Program-made: the position numbers and the translations under genes
Notes under the pieces: generated by a model
The model's database searches: none
Seen by the model: only the letters and a program-made list of their open reading frames with translations
What the model was told of the DNA's origin: nothing
Origin: CAZOHG01 sp964579725
Lineage (GTDB): Bacteria > Zhuqueibacterota > JdFR-76 > BMS3Abin05
NCBI GenBank assembly: GCA_964579725.1
Contig: CAZOHG010000060.1
Coordinates: forward strand, 1-19,759
DNA length: 19,759 nucleotides
Reading direction: 5' to 3'
Shown here: positions 6,983 to 12,729 of the stretch, in pieces
Position numbering within the stretch: position 1 is the stretch's first letter
How the letters are laid out: every line of letters starts with the position of its first letter

Positions 6983-8497
6983 ATGATGGACGAAAAAGAC
7001 CAAAATATTTTGTGGAGCCTGTTCATCGGGCCCCTGGGAGAAAATGTGGACCTTTTGGCGGAATTGTTGACGCAGGGGCTTCACTACCACAGGCGTTGGC
7101 GGCGCAATCTTTACCCCGGTGACCCATCGGTATTCCCGGACAATTTGACGGAAAACGCACCTGTTCAGTTTGACATTGGGCGGCTGCGCCAGGCGTGGGA
7201 GGACTTTTTGCGTCGAATGGACGGGAATCTGCCGTTTCCTTCCGTTCGTTGGGAAGCTCAAATGCTTAAAGACCCGGCTTTGCCTGCGGTTTTGGCTTAC
7301 GTGTACACCCTCTTGTCCAACCCTAACAACCACGCGTACGAGGGCGGGCCGGTTACCACGGAAATGGAAATGGAGGTCGTGCAACAGCTTCTCAAATTGG
7401 TGGGATTTGAAACTGGCTGGGGGCACCTGACCAGCGGAGGCTCACTGGCCAATATGGAAGCGCTGTGGGCTGTGCGCGACTTTCGCCACTCGGGGAAAAT
7501 GTTGTTTTCGAAAGGCGCCCACTATTCGTGGAAGCGTATTGCGTCCATTTTAAAGGTGAGCCCTTTTGTGGAAATTCCCGTGGACAGCCGCTACCGAATG
7601 GATCTGAATGCCCTCGAATCCGAACTGAAAAAGGGCAATACCATGATGGTGATTGCCAATTTGGGTACGACTGGAATCGGAGCGGTGGACCCGATTGAAG
7701 ACATTCTCCTGCTGCGGCAAAAATACGAATTTCACCTTCACGTGGACGCGGCGTACGGCGGCTACTACCGGTCGATGATTTTGGATTCCGAGGGCGTGTT
7801 AAAGCCCTTTGTCCCTTCCGAAATCAATCTTTCCGACTACGTGTACCGCCAATTGGCGTGCCTTGGTGAAGCGGACTCGGTGACCCTCGACCCCCACAAA
7901 CACGGCCTGGTAGGGTACGGCGCCGGTTCCGTCCTTTTTAAAGACGAAGCTTTGCGGCAGATTATTTTGAACACCGCCCCTTACACCTACCACGTCACGG
8001 ACAAACCCAATATTGGCATGTTTACGCTGGAAGGTTCCCGTCCAGGAGCGGCGGCCGCAGCCGTTTGGCTCACCCTTCGGCTTTTGCCCCTCAATGAAAA
8101 CGGATTCGGACGTTTACTGGGTTTCTGCCGGGCAGCCGCACAGGGGCTGCACGATGCCCTGCAAGCGATGAATACCCTACACCCCGTTTGTGAACCCGAT
8201 CTGGATTTGTTGGGATTTTACCGTCGTCCCCGCGGTTCTCGCTCGCTTCAAGACTTGAACCGGGCAACGGAGGTCATTTACCAAGCCCTTTCTGTGGAAA
8301 ATCCGCACGCGCCGTTTATTCTGTCGAAATTTGTCATTGATTCGCAGACAGCGGCCAAAATTTTGCCCGACGTTGCCCTCGATGCCGATCATTTCACCAC
8401 CATTCGCGGGGTGTTCATGAAGCCCTGGATGACCGTCGGCCCCAAACCGACCTATTTAGAACAATTGATTGAAGAAGTGAGAAAATTTGACCAATAG
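6983..8497 (+). CDS. PLP-dependent group II amino acid decarboxylase
   Basis: About 504 aa, cytoplasmic. Motifs of the glutamate/aromatic decarboxylase fold (group II) are in order: 'NNHAYEGGPVTTEMEMEVV', 'WGHLTSGGSLANMEALWA' (phosphate-binding region), 'NLGTTGIGAVDPI', 'HVDAAYGGYY' (Asp that pairs with the PLP pyridine nitrogen) and 'LDPHKHGLVGYGAGSVLF', where the Lys (AAA at 7898) forms the internal aldimine. The family decarboxylates an L-amino acid (Glu, Asp, Tyr or other); the substrate cannot be fixed from this sequence. The start is uncertain: TTG at 6962 is the longest option but has no ribosome binding site. ATG at 6983, or 6986 with GGTGA (6976-6980) upstream, is preferred. pncA follows after 24 bases, so the two likely share a transcript. 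That might hint at a link to cofactor or beta-alanine supply, which is speculation. Confidence 0.85.
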   Translation: MMDEKDQNILWSLFIGPLGENVDLLAELLTQGLHYHRRWRRNLYPGDPSVFPDNLTENAPVQFDIGRLRQAWEDFLRRMDGNLPFPSVRWEAQMLKDPALPAVLAYVYTLLSNPNNHAYEGGPVTTEMEMEVVQQLLKLVGFETGWGHLTSGGSLANMEALWAVRDFRHSGKMLFSKGAHYSWKRIASILKVSPFVEIPVDSRYRMDLNALESELKKGNTMMVIANLGTTGIGAVDPIEDILLLRQKYEFHLHVDAAYGGYYRSMILDSEGVLKPFVPSEINLSDYVYRQLACLGEADSVTLDPHKHGLVGYGAGSVLFKDEALRQIILNTAPYTYHVTDKPNIGMFTLEGSRPGAAAAAVWLTLRLLPLNENGFGRLLGFCRAAAQGLHDALQAMNTLHPVCEPDLDLLGFYRRPRGSRSLQDLNRATEVIYQALSVENPHAPFILSKFVIDSQTAAKILPDVALDADHFTTIRGVFMKPWMTVGPKPTYLEQLIEEVRKFDQ

Positions 8498-8505
8498 GAA
8501 AACTC

Positions 8506-8512
8506 AGGGAGG
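8506..8512 (+). promoter_or_regulatory. Ribosome binding site that sets the pncA start
   Basis: AGGGAGG directly abuts an ATG at 8513, too close to use, and stands nine bases before the in-frame ATG at 8522. The second ATG is therefore the likely start. Confidence 0.7.
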
Positions 8513-8521
8513 ATGAACCAA

Positions 8522-9106
8522 ATGCCCCTTAAAATAGATTCGGCAACTGCCCTAATTGTGGTCGATGTTCAGAACGATTTTTGTCCGGGCGGGGCGCTGC
8601 CCGTCCCGGGCGGGGACGAAGTGGTTCCCGTTCTAAACGCCTACGGAGAAAAAATCCGGCTCGCAGGTGGGGTTTCTGTTTTTACCCGTGATTGGCATCC
8701 CCGCAATCACAACTCTTTTCGGGAAAACGGCGGCATTTGGCCAGTTCACTGCGTCCAAAATACACCGGGTGCCGCCTTTTGCCCGGGTCTCATTTTCCCC
8801 GGTACGGCTGTACTGGTTTCCAAGGCAACAGACCCGCAAAAGGAAGCCTACTCCGGTTTTGAAGGAACCGATCTGCAGACCCATTTGGTGCGATTGGGGG
8901 TCAAAACCCTTTTGGTGGGTGGTTTGGCCACGGATTACTGCGTCAAGAACACGGTTTTGGACGGACTCAAGTTGGGGTTTTCGGTTTACTTTTTGGAAGA
9001 TGCCAGTCGTGCCGTTAATGCAAAACCCGGCGACGGAAACCGTGCCGTCGAAATCATGCTTCGCGCCGGCGCCCAAAAACTAACATTGGTGGCCGTTCGG
9101 CTTTGA
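8522..9106 (+). CDS. pncA: Nicotinamidase (isochorismatase-like hydrolase)
   Basis: 194 aa from the ATG favoured by its ribosome binding site. It hydrolyses nicotinamide to nicotinate and ammonia in the NAD salvage pathway, in the cytoplasm. The full catalytic set is visible: Asp15 in 'VDVQNDF', Lys101 in 'VSKATDPQKEAYSGF' and Cys140 in 'ATDYCVKNT'. The metal-site residues are also present in 'TRDWHPRNHNSF' (Asp and two His) and 'WPVHC' (third His). 'GGLATDYCV' is the nicotinamidase form rather than that of general isochorismatases. The length is typical (180-215 aa). It is the second gene after the decarboxylase, with 24 bases between, and is followed by a palindromic element at 9134. Confidence 0.93.
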   Translation: MPLKIDSATALIVVDVQNDFCPGGALPVPGGDEVVPVLNAYGEKIRLAGGVSVFTRDWHPRNHNSFRENGGIWPVHCVQNTPGAAFCPGLIFPGTAVLVSKATDPQKEAYSGFEGTDLQTHLVRLGVKTLLVGGLATDYCVKNTVLDGLKLGFSVYFLEDASRAVNAKPGDGNRAVEIMLRAGAQKLTLVAVRL

Positions 9107-9242
9107 AAAGTTCCCGCATTTTCGCCATCCCGATTTTTCACCCCTGAAAAAAGCGAACAGGGGGCGTCAATCGGAACTAATTTTTCCCGATCCAGTAAAA
9201 AACCTTGACAAAAGTTCTTTATTTCTTTATGTTTTATAGAGA
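9107..9242 (+). other. Spacer downstream of pncA with a palindromic element
   Basis: Contains TTTTTCA (9134-9140), loop CCCC, TGAAAAA (9145-9151): a 7-bp AT-rich perfect hairpin 28 bases after the pncA stop. An almost identical element, with similar flanks, lies 19 bases after the hutU stop (16632-16648). It may act as a weak terminator, a 3' end stabiliser or a protein site. The rest of the spacer leads into a strong promoter at 9205. Confidence 0.5.
9205..9233 (+). promoter_or_regulatory. Strong sigma70-like promoter of the stress unit
   Basis: TTGACA (9205-9210), exactly 17 bases, then TATGTT (9228-9233). The -35 box is perfect, the -10 box has four of six matches, and the spacing is ideal. 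Transcription would start near 9240. Confidence 0.65.
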
Positions 9243-9428
9243 ATGAGCAGCACGATTTCTTTCGCAGACAAGCTTTTTCGGGCAAAAGACTTGGAGCGCA
9301 AAAATCGGAAAAAGGTTTGGTTGGAAAAGGGGTCGGAAAGGCAAATGCTCGTCGGGGTAAGACTGTTTCCTGAAGCACAGGGAGAAGCGTCCGAGCGGCG
9401 GGCGCGAAAACGAAATGGTCACTTTTAG
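9243..9428 (+). CDS. Possible small basic leader protein (61 aa)
   Basis: An ATG frame opens right where transcription from the 9205 promoter should begin and closes 11 bases before the next gene. The product would be rich in Lys, Arg and Glu ('RAKDLERKNRKKVWLEKGSERQ', ending 'ASERRARKRNGHF'), without a membrane segment or a known motif. There is no clear ribosome binding site, so if it is real, translation would be leaderless. It may equally be the untranslated leader of the UVR-motif gene. I do not recognise it. Confidence 0.25.
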   Translation: MSSTISFADKLFRAKDLERKNRKKVWLEKGSERQMLVGVRLFPEAQGEASERRARKRNGHF

Positions 9429-9439
9429 TTGAGGATTCT

Positions 9440-10291
9440 GTGATCGGAAAATCGGACATAGTGGCTTTTGTGTCAAAAATTAAGGCTCTGCTACGGAAAA
9501 AATCGAGGTCTCGGGACCTGACGCCTTGGCTTAGTGAATGGCCTTATGATCCGGCCGTGGTGAGTGCGCGGCGGATTCGGGGACGGGACGGCAGGGAGAA
9601 AATCCAGATTCGCCTCGATTTGGGGATCCTGCAAATGGAAACCGCCGGACGCCCTGACGGACAGCGTCCGTTTGGGCGGGACTCACTCTTGGATTATTTT
9701 CAGGAAAAGGCCGCTCGTTTCCGAAAAGAATTTGGCGGTGAAGAGGTGTTCAGACTCACCCACGCCGAATGTTTAAGTCTTCAGCGCGAGGCCCTTCAGT
9801 ATTACCATCGTTTTGTGGCCCTTTTTTATCTAAAGGATTTTCAGGGGGTTATTCGAGACGCGTCTCGGAATCTCAGGGCGGTTGATTTTGTAAAAAAATA
9901 CGCTCTGGAAGAAAAGGACGCCTGGAATTTCGAGCAATTCTGGCCCTACCTTACTATGATGCAGGTGCGGGCGCGGGCTTCCCTGTTGTTGGCGCGGCGC
10001 AATTTTAAGAAGGCCGAAGAGGTCGTTTTGCTGGGAACGGCTCGCGTGGAACGATTTTATCTGGAACACGACCAGCCGGAAATGCTGGAAACGAGCATGG
10101 TGCTTGCGTTTCTGCGAAAGTGGGCCGATGAAATTCGGCAGTCCCGGCCGCTCTCCCCCATGGAAAAACTCCAGCGCGAATTGGACGAAGCGGTGGCTCA
10201 CGAGGATTTTGAACGTGCGGCGGAAATCAGAGATCGCATTCAAGAAATTCAAAATCTCAGGAAGGAACGGATTTCCTCACGGGAATTCTAA
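9440..10291 (+). CDS. UVR-motif (UvrB/UvrC interaction) domain protein
   Basis: 283 aa, GTG start supported by GAGG five bases upstream. The C-terminal residues about 241-275, 'SPMEKLQRELDEAVAHEDFERAAEIRDRIQEI', are a textbook UVR motif. This helical hairpin mediates UvrB-UvrC contact and is also found in McsA-type stress proteins. The N-terminal half contains 'VVSARRIRGRDGREKIQIRLDLGILQMETAGRPDG', a segment I associate with uncharacterised UVR-motif proteins of several phyla. The middle (about 115-225) is helical and TPR-like, with paired 'A/L..ARRNFKKAEEVVL' patterns. No nuclease, ATPase or zinc residues are seen, so it is more likely an adaptor than a repair enzyme. It is the first substantial gene of the unit that continues with UspA 21 bases downstream. 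Confidence 0.8.
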   Translation: MIGKSDIVAFVSKIKALLRKKSRSRDLTPWLSEWPYDPAVVSARRIRGRDGREKIQIRLDLGILQMETAGRPDGQRPFGRDSLLDYFQEKAARFRKEFGGEEVFRLTHAECLSLQREALQYYHRFVALFYLKDFQGVIRDASRNLRAVDFVKKYALEEKDAWNFEQFWPYLTMMQVRARASLLLARRNFKKAEEVVLLGTARVERFYLEHDQPEMLETSMVLAFLRKWADEIRQSRPLSPMEKLQRELDEAVAHEDFERAAEIRDRIQEIQNLRKERISSREF

Positions 10292-10312
10292 ATAGTAAGG
10301 AGGACAAAAATC

Positions 10313-11188
10313 ATGGAATTGAGAAACATTGTTTGTCCGTTGGATTTGTCCGAATCATCGAAAAAGGCCTACCGGGTCGCCAAATATCTTTCCGATGTGA
10401 CGGGAGCCGAACTGTGGATTTTACATGTTTTGCCTGAAGCTACCGACTTTTACTCCTCTCTTTACCCCGACCTGGCCGATTTAATGGGGGGCATCCAGGA
10501 ACATATTGAAGAAAAAATCGACGCTGTTATTGACACCAAAGACCCATTGATTCACCGCGTGGTGCTTTCCGGAAAGCCCTGCGAAGAGATTGTCAAATTT
10601 CAGGAACACAAGGACGCCGACTTGATTGTCATGGGGGCCAAAGGCATTTCGGCCATCGAGGCTATTTTATTGGGAAATACGGCCAATCGGGTCGTCCGTG
10701 ACGCCAAGTGCCCCGTGCTTATTGTGCGGGGTGACGTAACGGATTACAAGCTTCGAAAGATTTTGGTTCCCACAGACCTTTCCGAATATTCCGAGTACGC
10801 GTTGCAGCAAGCTGTGCTGCTGGCCGAAAAATCCGGGGCTGAAATCGAATTGCTTCACGTGTTGGACGTACACACGTACGATGCTCGAAAGGTAGAGGAA
10901 TTTCTCAAAAGCGAAAAGGGACAGGCGTTGCAGCAGAAAGTTCAGGATGCCATGAAAATCCCCGGAGATTCGCGCGGCGTGCCTATTCACAAAGTCATCG
11001 TGCGTGGGTTCGAGACGTCTTCCGAAATTGCCACCTACGCGCGGGAAAATGAAATAGACCTGATTGTCATGGCCTCCCACGGACGCCGCGGGTTTAGCAA
11101 ATGGCTGTTAGGCAGTGTGACGGACAAGGTAATTCGGATTGCACATTGCCCGGTCATGTCCGTCAAACACCCGAAATTTTTGGAATAG
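10313..11188 (+). CDS. Tandem universal stress protein (UspA family)
   Basis: 291 aa with two Usp domains in one chain (about 1-140 and 143-288). The ATG has a strong AAGGAGG eight to nine bases upstream. Each half starts with the typical strand ('RNIVCPLDLSESS', 'RKILVPTDLSEYS') and ends with the nucleotide-binding loop: 'MGAKGISAIEAILLGNTANR' in the first and 'MASHGRRGFSKWLLGSVTDK' in the second. The second half keeps the full G-2x-G-9x-G-S pattern; the first has Asn where Ser/Thr is usual, so ATP binding there may be weaker. Usp proteins are cytoplasmic and induced by stress or growth arrest. It lies 21 bases after the UVR-motif gene in the same unit. Confidence 0.93.
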   Translation: MELRNIVCPLDLSESSKKAYRVAKYLSDVTGAELWILHVLPEATDFYSSLYPDLADLMGGIQEHIEEKIDAVIDTKDPLIHRVVLSGKPCEEIVKFQEHKDADLIVMGAKGISAIEAILLGNTANRVVRDAKCPVLIVRGDVTDYKLRKILVPTDLSEYSEYALQQAVLLAEKSGAEIELLHVLDVHTYDARKVEEFLKSEKGQALQQKVQDAMKIPGDSRGVPIHKVIVRGFETSSEIATYARENEIDLIVMASHGRRGFSKWLLGSVTDKVIRIAHCPVMSVKHPKFLE

Positions 11189-11211
11189 AGATAGGATTTT
11201 TGCAGGCGGCC

Positions 11212-11231
11212 GGAGGTCGGTGTCCCGACCG
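11212..11231 (+). promoter_or_regulatory. GGAGG followed by a hairpin in the usp-to-next-gene spacer
   Basis: GGAGG (11212-11216) runs into GGTCGG / CCGACC (11215-11220 and 11225-11230 approximately), a six-bp hairpin, 15 bases before the next ATG. A ribosome binding site partly folded away would lower translation of the next gene. No T-run follows, so it is not a terminator. Low certainty. Confidence 0.3.
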
Positions 11232-11245
11232 CGCTCGAGCACAAA

Positions 11246-12013
11246 ATGGGAAAAAGGTTATTTTTAACTCGATTTGCCAGGGTGGCGGGGATTGTTCTCC
11301 TTGGGATGCTTTGCCTCAATTGGGGGCCCAAACAGCACCGCAACATCATGCGCGATGTGATTGACGGCCTGAAGAAAACGCGGGCCAAAAATTTTGCCGA
11401 ATTTATTCAAACGGCTCAGGAGATCAAATATTCCAGCTACCCGGATTTGAATCTGCCCTCCCACGGTTGGGATATGGTTCGGGACCGGGGCGGAATCTTG
11501 CGTAATGTGGGCGCGGCCTACGATTCGCTCGTGACAGAATTGAAAAAGCCCGTAAAGAACCAGCAGAAAATTCTTATTGACGCGGGTTGCCTGGTGCACT
11601 ACATTGGGGATTTGCACACAATCGGGCAAATTAGCAGCGAATTTTGGGGGAAAACCGACAATAAAATCGATTTGGCCTCGGACCTGTGTACGTTCAGCCC
11701 GATTTGGAAGGGCGGTTTGACCTACATCGGGCTCGATTCTCTGAAATCCGAATTGCACCGGGAGATTGTCAATACCTACAATGTTTGGCGCGATTTTGCC
11801 CTGCGCGTGCAAACAATGTGGTTTTTAGACCCGTCGCAAGCCAAACCCTACGTCGACCGCCAGGGCGCCTGGTCGGTTTATTACGGGAAATTAGCCCTGT
11901 GGAATGCCTGGGTCGACGCCGGGAGGCCAACCGATTTTGGGAGCGTGGTCAAAACCAAATTGAAAAAATCCAAAAATTGTTCGTGGTGGAAGAAGATTGC
12001 CGGATTGTGTTAG
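11246..12013 (+). CDS. Membrane-anchored or exported HxxxDxH protein, possibly related to zinc phospholipase C / S1-P1 nuclease fold
   Basis: 255 aa. The N-terminus has basic residues followed by a hydrophobic stretch, 'VAGIVLLGMLCLNWG' (13-27), a signal peptide or anchor; the cysteine context does not fit a lipobox well. The core contains 'DAGCLVHYIGDLHTIGQ' (112-128), in which the HxxxDxH spacing recalls the 'HyiGDiHqPlH' zinc-binding helix of S1/P1 nucleases and zinc-dependent phospholipases C. The second His cluster expected for that fold is not obvious, so the link is tentative. Other visible landmarks are 'PSHGWDMVRDRGG' (71-83) and a C-terminal 'CSWWKKIAGLC'. No ribosome binding site stands at the usual distance from the ATG; a GGAGG lies 30 bases upstream beside a hairpin. 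It sits between usp and rubrerythrin, 21 bases from the latter. Confidence 0.7.
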   Translation: MGKRLFLTRFARVAGIVLLGMLCLNWGPKQHRNIMRDVIDGLKKTRAKNFAEFIQTAQEIKYSSYPDLNLPSHGWDMVRDRGGILRNVGAAYDSLVTELKKPVKNQQKILIDAGCLVHYIGDLHTIGQISSEFWGKTDNKIDLASDLCTFSPIWKGGLTYIGLDSLKSELHREIVNTYNVWRDFALRVQTMWFLDPSQAKPYVDRQGAWSVYYGKLALWNAWVDAGRPTDFGSVVKTKLKKSKNCSWWKKIAGLC

Positions 12014-12021
12014 TCAAAAAT

Positions 12022-12030
12022 GGAGGAGGG
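12022..12030 (+). promoter_or_regulatory. Ribosome binding site that sets the rubrerythrin start
   Basis: GGAGGAGGG overlaps an ATG at 12020, which therefore cannot be served by it, and lies four to eight bases before the in-frame ATG at 12035. Confidence 0.75.
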
Positions 12031-12034
12031 TACG

Positions 12035-12541
12035 ATGAGGAAAATGACGGAGAAAAATCTGTGGGATGCGTTCGCCGGTGAGAGTCAAGCACACATGAAA
12101 TATTTGATTTTTGCGGACAAAGCAGAACGCGAACATTTGCCAAACATTGCCAAACTTTTCCGCGCGATTGCCCACGCTGAGTACGTCCACGCTTCGAATC
12201 ATTTTCGGGCTTTGCAGGGTCTGAAATCCACCAAAGAAAATTTGGGAACGGCCTACGACGGCGAAATGTTTGAGGTGGAAGAAATGTACCCCGCGTACAA
12301 AGAGGTGGCTAAATTGCAGGAGGAAAAAACAGCCGTGCGCACCACCGATTGGGCTCTTCAAACCGAAAAAACTCACGCCCAAATGTACAAAGAAGCCAAA
12401 GCCCGCGCCGAAGCGGGGGAAGATGCGGACGACTTAACGGTGTGGGTGTGCGACATTTGCGGGTACACGGCCATTGGAGACGAAGTTCCGGAGGTGTGCC
12501 CTATTTGCGGCGCCAAATCGGATGCGTTTCAGAAATTTTAG
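12035..12541 (+). CDS. Rubrerythrin
   Basis: 168 aa. A peroxide-reducing non-haem di-iron protein of the cytoplasm, typical of anaerobes and microaerophiles. The ferritin-like domain holds the diiron ligands: Glu16 in 'AGESQAHMKY', Glu and His in 'AEYVHA', the ExxE pair in 'FEVEEMYPAY', and Glu and His in 'TEKTHAQMY'. The C-terminal rubredoxin domain has 'WVCDICGYTAIGDEVPEVCPICG', two CxxC pairs for one iron that passes electrons to the diiron site. The architecture (diiron then rubredoxin) and length are those of compact rubrerythrins. It is the last gene of the stress unit and is followed within 20 bases by a strong terminator. Confidence 0.95.
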   Translation: MRKMTEKNLWDAFAGESQAHMKYLIFADKAEREHLPNIAKLFRAIAHAEYVHASNHFRALQGLKSTKENLGTAYDGEMFEVEEMYPAYKEVAKLQEEKTAVRTTDWALQTEKTHAQMYKEAKARAEAGEDADDLTVWVCDICGYTAIGDEVPEVCPICGAKSDAFQKF

Positions 12542-12561
12542 TGCTCCGAGCATTCCGAAAA

Positions 12562-12590
12562 CCCCTCGCAGGCCGGAGGGGCTTTTTTTT
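12562..12590 (+). terminator. Rho-independent terminator after rubrerythrin
   Basis: CCCCTC (12562-12567), 8-nt loop, GAGGGG (12576-12581), one C, then eight T (12583-12590). A classic GC stem with T-run, 20 bases after the rubrerythrin stop. It closes the unit that begins at the 9205 promoter. Confidence 0.88.
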
Positions 12591-12619
12591 GAAAAAACCG
12601 ATTTTGGGCAGAAAAGAAC

Positions 12620-12647
12620 TTGATTTTTTTCACACTTGTGGTACATT
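12620..12647 (+). promoter_or_regulatory. ligA: Possible ligA promoter
   Basis: TTGATT (12620-12625), 16-nt spacer, TACATT (12642-12647), just after the rubrerythrin terminator and 83 bases before the ligA ATG. Four of six matches in each box. Confidence 0.4.
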
Positions 12648-12729
12648 TAAAACAGTCGGGATTTCCCGCTAAACCCGCTTCCGGCACAACAAAAATCGGG
12701 AAAGCGCTTTTAAAAAGAGGTAGACAAAA

